A stretch of 64,000 nucleotides of DNA. It comes from an uncultured SAR116 cluster alpha proteobacterium. Lineage in GTDB: Bacteria; Pseudomonadota; Alphaproteobacteria; Puniceispirillales; Marisalimonadaceae. The stretch is taken from the NCBI GenBank assembly GCA_902623995.1, contig CACNWE010000001.1:1-64000 (forward strand), given 5' to 3'. The position numbers were made by a program, and so were the translations under genes. The notes below the pieces were generated by a model that saw nothing but the letters and a program-made list of their open reading frames with translations, was not told where the DNA came from and did not search any database. Shown in pieces: positions 18,081 through 27,002 of this stretch (its first letter is position 1; each line of letters begins with the position of its first letter).

Positions 18081-19396
18081 ACTTTTAATATGTCGGCCCA
18101 ATTTGTAGTGTAAAAAGGAGATCTATAAAAAGATCGCATTCTCCATTTATCTTTTTCTATTTTCTTTCTTCCTGAGTGTTTTACTATCCCTTGAGAACCA
18201 TAAAATAATGTCATTTTCCCCATTTTAGTATTTATATCATCTAATATTTCCATACAGATATCAGATGCATCAGCAATATTTTTATAATTTTTGTCATATG
18301 TAAACAAGTTGTCTTGAATAACATAATTTTTATTTTTAATGTCTTTTTTTCTTTGTTTTAAGTTAAGTAATATTACTCCAATTTTTTTATAATTATAATT
18401 TGAGCGATAAAGTCTGTCTAATACCTTAAATGCTTTTTTCATTATAATATTTGTATTATCGGTTAAATCGTCAAAAGGTAATATGGCACTATTGCTATAT
18501 TGCAAATCATTCTTTCTAAAACGATTAGTATTAATAAAAACACAAATCTCTCCACATAAGCTATCTTGACTTCTAAGCTTCTCTGCTGCTCTTGCCACAT
18601 GATTTGCCAATGCTTGTTTGAGATTATATTTATCATGAACCATATTACCAAAAGATCTGGAAACTGTAATAGATTTCTTGTCCACTATACTCTCTAGAGA
18701 GAGACAAGGATTTCCTCTTAGTTCATAAACCATACGTTCACCAACAACTGATACTATTTTTCTGATCTTACGAGGGTCTGATTGCTGTAGATCAAGTGGA
18801 TTACTAATTCCTATTGATTTTAAACGATTTGCCCATCCTTTAGAAATACCCCAAATATCTTCTAATTGAATATTACTTAATATACTTCTTAAATGCTCGG
18901 ATATAGTTAAAGCATAAACACCATTGGATGAATGTTTCTTAGCCATTTTATTTGCTAATTTTGCTAATGTTTTAGTAGGGCCTACTCCGATCGAAACAGG
19001 TATCCCAGTCCACTGATAAATAAATTGTTTAATTTTAAACATTTCTTCTAAAATAGTTTTTTCGTTAAATTTTCTTAAGTCAAGAAATGCTTCATCAATA
19101 GAGTATATCTCCATATCAGGTACAAAATAATTTAATGAGCTCATTACGCGAGAAGACATATCTCCATACAAAGTGTAATTTGAGGAATATATAAATATTT
19201 TATTCTTCTTTATTAATGTTTTGTATAAGTGTAATGGGGCTCCCATAGGTATGCCCAAAGATTTTGCTTCATTAGATCTAGCAATAATACACCCATCATT
19301 ATTAGATAATACTACAACTGGCTTGTTTCTCAATAAAGGATTAAAAACTCTTTCGCAGGAAACATAAAAATTGTTACAGTCAACTAGACCATACAT
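18074..19396 (-). CDS. umuC: DNA polymerase V catalytic subunit UmuC (Y-family)
   Basis: Error-prone translesion DNA polymerase that works with UmuD'. The N terminus YGLVDCNNFYVSCERVFNP carries the first catalytic Asp, and the SIDEAF motif holds D101/E102. The helix-hairpin-helix region includes LEDIWGISKGWANRLKSIGI, and a little-finger domain follows (KSITVSRSFGNMV). Its C-terminal UmuC extension (about residues 380-440) distinguishes it from DinB. Length (440) is close to E. coli UmuC (422). umuD ends 1 base upstream, so they form one operon under the SOS-type site at 19907. Confidence 0.94.
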   Translation of the reverse strand: MYGLVDCNNFYVSCERVFNPLLRNKPVVVLSNNDGCIIARSNEAKSLGIPMGAPLHLYKTLIKKNKIFIYSSNYTLYGDMSSRVMSSLNYFVPDMEIYSIDEAFLDLRKFNEKTILEEMFKIKQFIYQWTGIPVSIGVGPTKTLAKLANKMAKKHSSNGVYALTISEHLRSILSNIQLEDIWGISKGWANRLKSIGISNPLDLQQSDPRKIRKIVSVVGERMVYELRGNPCLSLESIVDKKSITVSRSFGNMVHDKYNLKQALANHVARAAEKLRSQDSLCGEICVFINTNRFRKNDLQYSNSAILPFDDLTDNTNIIMKKAFKVLDRLYRSNYNYKKIGVILLNLKQRKKDIKNKNYVIQDNLFTYDKNYKNIADASDICMEILDDINTKMGKMTLFYGSQGIVKHSGRKKIEKDKWRMRSFYRSPFYTTNWADILKVS

Positions 19397-19397
19397 A

Positions 19398-19886
19398 TTA
19401 CAAAAAATGAACCGAACTAGTTACCACTCCCCAAATTTCCATATTCATATGATCTTTAATTTCAATTGGTTTATACAAATCATTTTCTGGCATCAATATT
19501 ATTTTTCCAGATTGCTTGTACAATCTTTTAACAGTCATTTGTCCGTCTAAAACAGCTATAATCACTTTACCATGTGTAGGCTTAATACTCCTATCAACAA
19601 CCAATATATCGTTATCATTTATACCAGCATTAATCATTGAATCACCATTAACGCGAACAAAAAATGTTGCAGCAGGACGTTTAATTAAATAGCTGTTTAA
19701 ATCTAAACTTTTCTCTAGATTATCATCTGCAGGAGAAGGAAAACCCGCTGATACTTTAGAACTATAAAGAGGAAAAGTTTGAGGACGATTTAAACATGGT
19801 CTAAACACTTCTAATTTATTTGATAACTTATAGTGTCCATTTTGAGCTAGAATTCTTTTAGTTTCTTCTAAATTTAAATTAATCAT
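19398..19886 (-). CDS. umuD: UmuD, LexA-like S24 autopeptidase of DNA polymerase V
   Basis: Self-cleaving S24 protein that activates UmuC when RecA filaments form. The cleavage site is A47-G48 (SSKVSAGFPSPADD), the nucleophile is S83 (GDSMINAGI) and the general-base lysine is K120 (MTVKRL). The 36- and 37-residue spacings equal those of E. coli UmuD (24/60/97). It is 23 residues longer at the N terminus than E. coli UmuD (162 against 139); the extra segment has no recognisable helix-turn-helix. The start ATG has only a weak GGA site. Regulated by the SOS box just upstream. Confidence 0.92.
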   Translation of the reverse strand: MINLNLEETKRILAQNGHYKLSNKLEVFRPCLNRPQTFPLYSSKVSAGFPSPADDNLEKSLDLNSYLIKRPAATFFVRVNGDSMINAGINDNDILVVDRSIKPTHGKVIIAVLDGQMTVKRLYKQSGKIILMPENDLYKPIEIKDHMNMEIWGVVTSSVHFL

Positions 19887-19906
19887 TATTTCATTCCAAA
19901 TATTTT

Positions 19907-19921
19907 GTTCATGTTTTGTTC
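19907..19921 (-). promoter_or_regulatory. Alphaproteobacterial SOS (LexA) box of umuDC
   Basis: A perfect GTTC-N7-GTTC direct repeat on the plus strand (GAAC-N7-GAAC read with umuD), 20 bases from the umuD start. This is the LexA operator of Alphaproteobacteria, unlike the E. coli CTG-N10-CAG box. It implies a LexA repressor elsewhere in the genome. A TTGACT lies further upstream on the umuD strand, but I could not pair it with a good -10. Confidence 0.78.
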
Positions 19922-20017
19922 TCCTATAAAATTAATTAAGAGTCAACTATTAAAAATAAAATTAAATAATAATTATATTAAAAAGATAAATAAAAGATTT
20001 TAAAATCTATTGGGATA

Positions 20018-20278
20018 TTAGCGATCTTTGAGCTTTTCAAGCAAACTATCTAAGTTATGATCAACTTGGTCGTCAAAACCATTTTTAGATGAAAAATAAG
20101 CTAAAGACATTAAACCAGAACCCAATAAGATAGTAAAAAAAGCACCAACAAAAATTGCTATTTTCCCATTATAACTGATTGTAACATCTGACATTTGCAA
20201 CCATAGATTAATTGCAAATATTGTTATTAGTATCACAGCAGAGATAGCTAGAATAATTAAAAATAAAGTATTTTTCAT
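20018..20278 (-). CDS. Small two-helix inner membrane protein of unknown function
   Basis: An 86-residue hydrophobic protein with two predicted transmembrane helices (about residues 5-28 and 42-64), separated by a short polar loop (SDVTISYNGK), and a charged tail (DDQVDHNLDSLLEKLKDR). The block INLWLQMSDV...NGKIAIFVGAFFT looks like a small conserved alphaproteobacterial membrane protein of unknown role. It lies 41 bases downstream of the M20 amidohydrolase on the same strand, so cotranscription is possible. Confidence 0.68.
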   Translation of the reverse strand: MKNTLFLIILAISAVILITIFAINLWLQMSDVTISYNGKIAIFVGAFFTILLGSGLMSLAYFSSKNGFDDQVDHNLDSLLEKLKDR

Positions 20279-20319
20279 ATTATATATATATTAGTAAATT
20301 TAAGACAAGTCTATCAATA

Positions 20320-21507
20320 TTATCTAAGGGGCATTTCTGCTTTAACTAATTGTTCCCAATATGCAATACCTAAAGGTAAAATATCGTCATTAAAATCATA
20401 CTTATTATTATGTAGCATACAACCTGACTTCCCTTCACCTGCTCCCAACCATATATATGATCCAGGAATTTTTTCTAACATATAAGCGAAATCTTCAGCA
20501 CCCATAGAGGGTGCCATATTAGTTTTAACCGAGTCTTTACCAAATAGATTTGATGAAACTTTAATTGCTTTTTCACTAGACTCAATGTCATTTATTGTTA
20601 CTGGATAACCTTTAATAACAGATACATTAGCTGAACAACCATAAGCTATTGCTGTAGCCTCACAAATTTCTGTAAATTGTTTATGAACAATTATTCTAGT
20701 ATCTGGGTTAACAGTTCTAATAGTACCAATAAAATTTGCTTTTTGAGGTATAATGTTAAATCCAGAACCTGCATTAATTTGAGTTACAGAAATCACAACT
20801 GCATCAAGAGGATTCTGTTTTCGAGAAACTATCTGTTGCACAGCCTGAACAATAGCAGTAACAGCTAAAACAGGATCATTTGTTGCTTGAGGCATTGCAG
20901 CATGCCCACCGTTTCCATTTATAGTAACTTCAAATTTATCTGCTGCTGCCATAACAGATCCTTTATGAACAGCAACATTTCCTTCACTCATACCTGGCCA
21001 ATTGTGCATACCCCAAACACTATCCATAGGAAATTGTTGAAATAAGCCATCTTCTATCATGGCAAGTCCTCCACCTCCACCTTCTTCTGCAGGTTGAAAT
21101 ATAAAATACACAGTTCCATCAAAATCCTTTTTAGAAGATAATAATTTAGCTGCTCCAAGTAGCATGGCTGTATGACCATCATGACCACATGCATGCATAC
21201 GACCATCAAACTTCGATTTATAAGCAAAATCATTTTCTTCAGTCATTGGCAAGGCGTCCATATCAGCTCTTAATCCAATAGCTTTATTTCCTCCCCCACT
21301 AAAACTAGCGTTAGTTCCCTTTAAAACTCCAACAACACCTGTTTTAGCCATACCCCTGTGAACCTCCAAACCAAAAGATTCTAGTTTCTCTGCAACAAAA
21401 TTAGATGTCCACTCCTCTTCATAACCAAGCTCTGGATGTGCATGCAACTCATGCCTCCAATTTTTTATTTCAGGAAAAATATTCATAATTTCATTTGATA
21501 TTTTCAT
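20320..21507 (-). CDS. M20 family amidohydrolase (hippurate hydrolase/IAA-amino acid hydrolase type)
   Basis: Di-metal amidohydrolase that removes acyl groups from amino acids. It shows the family N terminus IKNWRHELHAHPELGYEE, metal ligands in GLRADMDALPM and MHACGHDGHTAMLLGAA, the catalytic glutamate in FIFQPAEEGGGGG, and the dimerisation insert GNGGHAAMPQATNDP. SMGAEDFAYML supplies a late ligand. The start at 21507 has AAGGAG six to seven bases upstream; an upstream in-frame start would add 20 unrelated residues. The substrate cannot be read from sequence; it may recycle N-acyl amino acids in the cytoplasm. Confidence 0.9.
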   Translation of the reverse strand: MKISNEIMNIFPEIKNWRHELHAHPELGYEEEWTSNFVAEKLESFGLEVHRGMAKTGVVGVLKGTNASFSGGGNKAIGLRADMDALPMTEENDFAYKSKFDGRMHACGHDGHTAMLLGAAKLLSSKKDFDGTVYFIFQPAEEGGGGGLAMIEDGLFQQFPMDSVWGMHNWPGMSEGNVAVHKGSVMAAADKFEVTINGNGGHAAMPQATNDPVLAVTAIVQAVQQIVSRKQNPLDAVVISVTQINAGSGFNIIPQKANFIGTIRTVNPDTRIIVHKQFTEICEATAIAYGCSANVSVIKGYPVTINDIESSEKAIKVSSNLFGKDSVKTNMAPSMGAEDFAYMLEKIPGSYIWLGAGEGKSGCMLHNNKYDFNDDILPLGIAYWEQLVKAEMPLR

Positions 21508-21668
21508 GTTACTCTCCTTGAAATTATTATAAATACTCTTGAAACAAAAGGTCAACTTTCTAATCATTGATCTATCGTATAGGTAGTTAATGTGCTAACT
21601 TGTTGAAACTTATTATTAAAATCTACAAATCAGTCTTTTCAACAATAATTTTTTGGAGTTTGGTGAAT

Positions 21669-22943
21669 ATGAAACGAATAAATATTCTTCCTGAGAAGAA
21701 CTTACAAAAATTTATGTTTATTTTTTTGCCCTTCGCTTGTGGATATTTTTTATCTTATCTTTATCGGTCAACCAATGCCGTTCTTGCTCCATATCTAAGT
21801 AATGACTTAAACCTAAATGCAGAACAACTAGGCTTAATTACATCTGCATATTTTTTAACATTTGGTTTGTTTCAGTTACCTTTGGGAATATTACTTGACA
21901 AGTATGGTGCTAGAAGAGTTCAAAGTATTCTATTTTTAGTTGCTGCAACAGGAGCTGTATTATTTAGCTTTGGAAATAACGTTTGGTCACTAGTTATAGC
22001 TCGTGGATTAATTGGACTAGGTGTTTCTGGTGCTTTAATGGGAGCTTTCAAAGCCTTTGCTGTTTGGTTTCCTAAAGAAAGGCTTCCACTTTTAATAGGT
22101 CTATTTATGTCAGCAGGTGGATTGGGTGCAATTGTGGCATCAACACCGTTGGAAATGGCTATGCAAATAACTGATTGGAGAGGAGTTTATTTATTTCTTG
22201 GAATAATTACAATTTTTATTGCATTTCTAATATTCTTTATAGTTCCAGAAAAAGAAGAAAACACCAATAATGAACAAACATTGCCTATATTAAAAGTATT
22301 AAAGGAAATTTATACAAGCTATGCTTTTTGGAGAATTGGTCCGTTGTCTGGAATTGCAGGAGGTACTAGTCTAGCTATATTAGGACTGTGGGCAGGTCCT
22401 TGGCTAGCTGATATTGGTAAATTTAATAAAATTGAAATTGCTAATATTCTCTTTATTTCAACAATAATGATGACCATTGGAACAACATCTTTAGGAATAA
22501 TCACAGACTACTTAAGAAAATTTAACATATCTCCTGTTGGTGTTATGGGAGGGGCTTTAATAGTGTTTATAATTCCATTTACTATAATTACTTTTGGATT
22601 AATGCCAAAAGCAATATGGCCATGGGTTATCTTAAGCATAACGTCATTAGCAGCCACATTAGCTTATGCTGGACTTAGCCAACATTTTCCTAACAGCTAT
22701 GCTGCTCGTGCATCTACAGCTATAAATTTGATATGTTTTTTAATGGCTTTTATAGCTCAATATGCAATTGGTTTTATTATGCAAATAGTTGAGCCAGCAA
22801 AGCAGAGTGGATACTCCATAAAGGCTTATCAAGCAGGTTTTGGTTTATTTTTAGGGCTACTAATTATTTTTTATGTAATTTTTATAATAATGAGCCTAAT
22901 AGAAATAAAAAATAGAAAAAAAGTTAAGGGTAATGACGTTTAG
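21669..22943 (+). CDS. Major facilitator superfamily transporter
   Basis: Twelve-helix secondary transporter. The first loop motif GILLDKYGARRVQ (MFS motif A) follows helix 2, and the protein resembles the NarK/CynX-like COG2223 group (YRSTNAVLAPYLSNDLNL, FAVWFPKERLPLLIGL). The substrate is unknown. ATG 21669 is chosen with GGAG ten bases upstream; GTG 21663 is an alternative. It is divergent from the M20 amidohydrolase, so uptake of an amide substrate for that enzyme is possible but speculative. The last 20 bases overlap the 3' end of pdxH. Confidence 0.87.
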   Translation: MKRINILPEKNLQKFMFIFLPFACGYFLSYLYRSTNAVLAPYLSNDLNLNAEQLGLITSAYFLTFGLFQLPLGILLDKYGARRVQSILFLVAATGAVLFSFGNNVWSLVIARGLIGLGVSGALMGAFKAFAVWFPKERLPLLIGLFMSAGGLGAIVASTPLEMAMQITDWRGVYLFLGIITIFIAFLIFFIVPEKEENTNNEQTLPILKVLKEIYTSYAFWRIGPLSGIAGGTSLAILGLWAGPWLADIGKFNKIEIANILFISTIMMTIGTTSLGIITDYLRKFNISPVGVMGGALIVFIIPFTIITFGLMPKAIWPWVILSITSLAATLAYAGLSQHFPNSYAARASTAINLICFLMAFIAQYAIGFIMQIVEPAKQSGYSIKAYQAGFGLFLGLLIIFYVIFIIMSLIEIKNRKKVKGNDV

Positions 22944-23520
22944 CAATCCATTCATTTTTTACGTTAGTCGGTTTTAAAATAAATCTATCATGTAACCTGA
23001 AATCACCATCTTCCCAAAATTCAAACTCTTCTGGTTTTAATCCAAAGCCACCCCAAAAACTTGGACGAGGAATATCATTATCATTATATTTTTCTTCAAA
23101 TGATTTTACTTGTTGCATCAAGAGCTCTCTAGATTCTAATTCTCTTGATTGTTTTGAGGCCCAAGCGCCAATTCGACTGCCTTTTGAACGAGATTGATAA
23201 TATTTATCAGACACTTCATCAGAAACTTTTTCAAGATTGCCAACCAACCTTACTTGACGATTTAAACTTTTCCAATAAAAGCATAAAGCTCCTTTTCCCG
23301 TTTGAATAATTTCTCTAGATTTACGACTTTCATAGTTGGTATAAAAAACAAAATTTCCATCAATAATATCTTTTAACAATACTGTTCTAACTGAGGGCAT
23401 TCCATCTTTTGAAACTGTAGCTAATTGCATCGCATTAGGATCTCTGATTTCTTTTTTTTCAGCTTCATATAACCATTTTTTAAACAACTGTATTGGATTG
23501 ACAATTTTCTCTAATTCCAA
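22924..23520 (-). CDS. pdxH: Pyridoxamine 5'-phosphate oxidase
   Basis: FMN enzyme that oxidises pyridoxine/pyridoxamine 5'-phosphate to pyridoxal 5'-phosphate. Conserved parts are AMQLATVSKDGMPSVRTVLLK, FVFYTNYESRKSREI, ALCFYWKSLNRQVRLVG, IGAWASKQS, FWGGFGLKPEEFEFW and the substrate-binding RLHDRF. The extreme C terminus reads KRHYP where homologues usually have RLxP; this segment is encoded within the 20-base overlap with the MFS gene. 198 residues is normal. It supplies PLP for enzymes such as the MetY-type enzyme at 51 kb. Confidence 0.94.
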   Translation of the reverse strand: MELEKIVNPIQLFKKWLYEAEKKEIRDPNAMQLATVSKDGMPSVRTVLLKDIIDGNFVFYTNYESRKSREIIQTGKGALCFYWKSLNRQVRLVGNLEKVSDEVSDKYYQSRSKGSRIGAWASKQSRELESRELLMQQVKSFEEKYNDNDIPRPSFWGGFGLKPEEFEFWEDGDFRLHDRFILKPTNVKNEWIAKRHYP

Positions 23521-23620
23521 CTAAGATCTCCATATCATTATTTTATTATTTTGTACTAATTTTGCCATATTTTATAGATATATATTTTGTTTGAATTTAA
23601 AAGATTAACACGAGGTATTA

Positions 23621-24148
23621 ATGCTTAAAAATTTCTTAATATTTGGATCTATAATATTGCTTACAAGTAACGCTTACTCAAAAACAAATTTTTATCAAGT
23701 AACCGGTTCTATTTCTTCAGTTGAAGTACTTAAAACATATTCTACACAGAAAGTGCCAAGAAATGAAAAAAGATGCTCAATTCAAAGAGTACCAGTAAAT
23801 CAAGACGCTAGCAAGTTTGGTGCGGATAATTTTATTGGAGCATTGATTGGAGGTGCTATTGGTAACAGACTAGGAGAAGGTGGCGGCAAATCTGGTGCGA
23901 CAGCTTTAGGAGCCTTAATAGGATCTGAAGTTGTTAGAAATGAGAAAGCAGAAGCAAATCAAAATTTTGTTGAAAAAGAAGTTTGTCGTGTCCAAAAGGT
24001 CATACATACTGAAACCACTGAACAAATTAGTGGATATAAACTAATTATAGATGTAGATGGAGAAACAATCTCTATGAAAAGTAACAGATCCTATAACCCA
24101 GGAGACTTGATTACTTTAACAAAGAAAATTAGTTATTCTCTTAATTAA
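23621..24148 (+). CDS. Glycine-zipper 2TM domain envelope protein
   Basis: Exported protein of 175 residues with a signal peptide (1-20, cut near NAYSKT). A glycine zipper spans about residues 66-108 (DNFIGALIGGAIGNRLGEGG, then GATALGALIGSEV), the SlyB/Rick_17kDa-type membrane-inserting segment. Two cysteines flank it (EKRCSIQRV and EVCRVQKV), and a C-terminal beta-like region ends in DLITLTKKISYSL. There is no lipobox, so it is probably not a lipoprotein. A role in outer-membrane integrity is inferred from family only. It is a single-gene unit between pdxH and fabI. Confidence 0.78.
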   Translation: MLKNFLIFGSIILLTSNAYSKTNFYQVTGSISSVEVLKTYSTQKVPRNEKRCSIQRVPVNQDASKFGADNFIGALIGGAIGNRLGEGGGKSGATALGALIGSEVVRNEKAEANQNFVEKEVCRVQKVIHTETTEQISGYKLIIDVDGETISMKSNRSYNPGDLITLTKKISYSLN

Positions 24149-24263
24149 GTTTCAAATAAATAATAGTTAAATATTTTAAAATAATATAATTAATTATATA
24201 GTAATGATTAAGTAATATCATTTAACTTTCAAAGAACAAATTGTAGACTAGGAAAATTAGACA

Positions 24264-25097
24264 ATGGACCAAGGAAACCAAAGCAACGGGATCATGCACG
24301 GCAGACGTGGTATAGTTATGGGTGTTGCCAATGATAGATCTATTGCTTGGGGAATAGCTAATGCAGTTGCAAAACAAGGTGCAGAAATAGCATTTACATA
24401 TCAAGGTGAAGCATTACAGAAAAGAGTTAGTCCACTTGCTGAATCAGTTGGTTCTAATATAGTTATACCTTGTGATGTTTCTAGTGATAACGCAATTGAT
24501 GAAACTTTTAATTTGCTGAAAAAAAAGTGGAATAGCATTGATTTTTTAGTTCATGCAATAGCATACTCGGATAAAGAGGAATTAAAAGGTGAGTATATTG
24601 ATACAACAAGAGAAAACTTTTATAAAACAATGGATATATCCGTGTATTCATTTACTGCAGTTGCCCAAAGAGCTGCAGCAATGATGCCAAATGGTGGATC
24701 GATGATTACTCTTACATATTATGGAGCAGAAAAAGTAATGCCTCACTATAATGTCATGGGAGTTGCTAAAGCTGCACTTGAGTCTTCAGTAAGATATTTA
24801 GCTGCAGATCTGGGAGACAGCAAAATTAGAGTCAACAGTCTATCTGCAGGGCCTATAAAAACTCTTGCCGCCAGTGGCATAGGTGATTTCAGATATATTC
24901 TCAAATGGAATCAATATAATTCTCCACTTCGTAGAAATGTTACGTTAGATGATGTTGGTGGATGTGGTGTTTATCTTTTATCTGATCTATCAGCTGGAGT
25001 AACTGGCGAGACTCATCACGTTGATTGTGGTTATCATGTAGTAGGCATGAAAGCTATTGACGCACCTGATATGTCTCCAGAAAAAAAGGAAATTTAA
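24264..25097 (+). CDS. fabI: Enoyl-[acyl-carrier-protein] reductase (NADH)
   Basis: Last reduction in each round of fatty acid elongation. It has the FabI-specific cofactor start GRRGIVMGVANDRSIAWGIA, the HAIAYSDKEELKGEYIDTTR strand, and the catalytic pair in Y-x6-K form (HYNVMGVAK). The substrate loop (LAASGIGDFRYILKW) and GVTGETHHVDCGYHVVGM complete the fold. An AGGA lies about ten bases before the ATG. Directly followed by aroC after 32 bases, a standard alphaproteobacterial pairing. It uses malonyl units made through accBC at 4.8-6.6 kb. Confidence 0.96.
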   Translation: MDQGNQSNGIMHGRRGIVMGVANDRSIAWGIANAVAKQGAEIAFTYQGEALQKRVSPLAESVGSNIVIPCDVSSDNAIDETFNLLKKKWNSIDFLVHAIAYSDKEELKGEYIDTTRENFYKTMDISVYSFTAVAQRAAAMMPNGGSMITLTYYGAEKVMPHYNVMGVAKAALESSVRYLAADLGDSKIRVNSLSAGPIKTLAASGIGDFRYILKWNQYNSPLRRNVTLDDVGGCGVYLLSDLSAGVTGETHHVDCGYHVVGMKAIDAPDMSPEKKEI

Positions 25098-25129
25098 ATT
25101 ACTAAAATTTTCTAATTGAAAGAATTTAA

Positions 25130-26224
25130 ATGGCAAGCAACTCTTTTGGAAATATTTTTAAATTTACTAGCTTTGGCGAAAGCCATGGTAAAGCTATTGG
25201 ATGCATAGTAGATGGAGTGCCTCCTTTAATTCCTATAAATGAAGAAGATATTCAAGTTTACTTAGACAGAAGAAAACCTGGTCAATCTAAATTTGTTACA
25301 CAAAGAAAAGAAAACGATATTGTAGAGATTCTTTCTGGAACTTTTGAGGGCAAAACCACAGGTCACCCAATTGCACTTAACATAAAAAATGAAGATCAAA
25401 GAAGCAAAGATTATTCTGAAATTTCTAATCAATTTAGACCAGGACATGCTGATATTACATATCAGAACAAATATGGAATAAGAGATTATAGAGGTGGAGG
25501 CAGATCAAGCGCAAGAGAAACAGCTGTAAGAGTTGCAGCAGGCGCAATTGCATTTAAAGTGTTAGAATATAAGTTAAAAAAATCTATAAAAATTAGAGCT
25601 AGCGTAATTCAATTAGGACCAAATAAGATTAATCGTGAAAATTTCGATTGGAATGAAGTTAATAAAAACCCTTTTTTTTGTGGAGATCCAAAAGCAGCTA
25701 AAGAATGGGAAATTTGGTTAGATAACCTGAGGAAAAATGGCGATAGTGCTGGTGCAATAATTGAACTTGTTGCTCAAAATGTACCTAGGGGATTAGGAAG
25801 CCCAATTTATAAAAAATTAGATAGTCAAATTACAGAAGCTTTAATGAGCATTAACGCTGTAAAAGGTGTAGAAATTGGCTCAGGTTTTGATTTAGCATCT
25901 TTGACAGGTAGTGAAGCCAATGATGAAATTTATCCTGATAATAAAGGAGATTATTATTTCGGCTCCAATCACTCTGGAGGAATATTAGGAGGAATTTCTT
26001 CTGGCCAGCCTATAGTAGCCAAATTTATTGTTAAACCGACAAGTTCTATTTTAACAGAAAAAAACTCTATTAATTTACAAAATGAACCTATTAAAATTAA
26101 AACGAAAGGTAGGCACGATCCCTGTGTAGGAATTAGAGCTGTTCCTGTAGCTGAGGCTATGATAGCGATAACTATATTGGATCAACTATTAGAGCATGAA
26201 AGTCAAATTGGAAAGATTAAATAA
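25130..26224 (+). CDS. aroC: Chorismate synthase
   Basis: Final shikimate-pathway enzyme, converting EPSP to chorismate with reduced FMN. Signature segments are [21 protein letters not shown] (partly the first AroC signature), [56 protein letters not shown] and [18 protein letters not shown]. 364 residues is typical. Convergent with tlyA, with only 12 bases between the stops. Confidence 0.97.
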   Translation: MASNSFGNIFKFTSFGESHGKAIGCIVDGVPPLIPINEEDIQVYLDRRKPGQSKFVTQRKENDIVEILSGTFEGKTTGHPIALNIKNEDQRSKDYSEISNQFRPGHADITYQNKYGIRDYRGGGRSSARETAVRVAAGAIAFKVLEYKLKKSIKIRASVIQLGPNKINRENFDWNEVNKNPFFCGDPKAAKEWEIWLDNLRKNGDSAGAIIELVAQNVPRGLGSPIYKKLDSQITEALMSINAVKGVEIGSGFDLASLTGSEANDEIYPDNKGDYYFGSNHSGGILGGISSGQPIVAKFIVKPTSSILTEKNSINLQNEPIKIKTKGRHDPCVGIRAVPVAEAMIAITILDQLLEHESQIGKIK

Positions 26225-26236
26225 AAATTTAATGAA

Positions 26237-26947
26237 TTAAATCTTTTCTGCTGCAATTAAAAACTCTTTATTTCCACTAGGGCCTAAAATAGGGCTTTCA
26301 ATGACTCCTAAAATATTCATATTAATTTCTAGCTTAATCCATTTTGTTATATCATTAATTAATGCCTCATGTAGTTTAGGATCTCTAACTACGCCACCCT
26401 TTCCGACAAGACCTTTACCTACTTCAAATTGGGGTTTAATTAAAGCCACCATCCATCCATGAGATTTTAAAAGCTTAAGTCCTGGAGGTAAGACTTTCTT
26501 CAACGATATAAAAGATGCGTCACAAACCAAAGCATCCAAAGGATCTTGAATAATTTTATCTGTTAAATATCTGGCATTTGTTTTTTCTTTAACTATAACT
26601 CTTTCATTTTGTCTCAATTTCCAATCTAATTGTCCATATCCAACATCTACTGCATAAATTTTACTAGCACCATTAGCTAACAAAACATCTGTAAAACCTC
26701 CTGTGCTTGCTCCAATATCAAGTGCTATAATAGAATTGCAGTCTAAATTAAATTCTAATATAGCTTTATTTAATTTAACACCTCCCCTAGACACCCATGG
26801 ATATGTTTTACCTTTTATTTCAATTTTTGAATTTTGTGATACTTGTTGTCCAGGTTTTTCAACACGCTTATTATCAACGAATACATTTCCAGTCATAAGA
26901 ATAGAAATGGCCTGGTCTCTACTTTTAACTAAGCCTTTTAAAACCAT
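26237..26947 (-). CDS. tlyA: TlyA family rRNA (cytidine-2'-O)-methyltransferase
   Basis: S4-domain plus FtsJ-like methyltransferase that 2'-O-methylates rRNA. The AdoMet motif is ALDIGASTGGFTDVLLANGA; further blocks are VDVGYGQLDWKLR, ALVCDASFISLKKVLP and LIKPQFEVGKG. The S4 domain starts abnormally: with ATG 26947 the protein begins MVLKGLVKSR and lacks the first conserved S4 strand. The 12 codons upstream, in frame and without a stop, encode ISKERIDKL, which restores the RxDxL motif but contain no ATG, GTG or TTG. An AUA start at 26974 with AGGA eight bases upstream is the best candidate. Last gene of xseB-ispA-dxs-tlyA. Confidence 0.9.
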   Translation of the reverse strand: MVLKGLVKSRDQAISILMTGNVFVDNKRVEKPGQQVSQNSKIEIKGKTYPWVSRGGVKLNKAILEFNLDCNSIIALDIGASTGGFTDVLLANGASKIYAVDVGYGQLDWKLRQNERVIVKEKTNARYLTDKIIQDPLDALVCDASFISLKKVLPPGLKLLKSHGWMVALIKPQFEVGKGLVGKGGVVRDPKLHEALINDITKWIKLEINMNILGVIESPILGPSGNKEFLIAAEKI

Positions 26948-27002
26948 AAGTTTATCTATTCGTTCTTTACTTATTTTAAAGGTCCTGAAATATTTTTAAA
27001 GT

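Noticed and set aside
24184..24199. Perfect 16-base palindrome ATATAATTAATTATAT upstream of fabI as an operator
   Set aside because: It consists only of A and T in a very AT-rich gap, so chance occurrence is likely; no known regulator motif matches.
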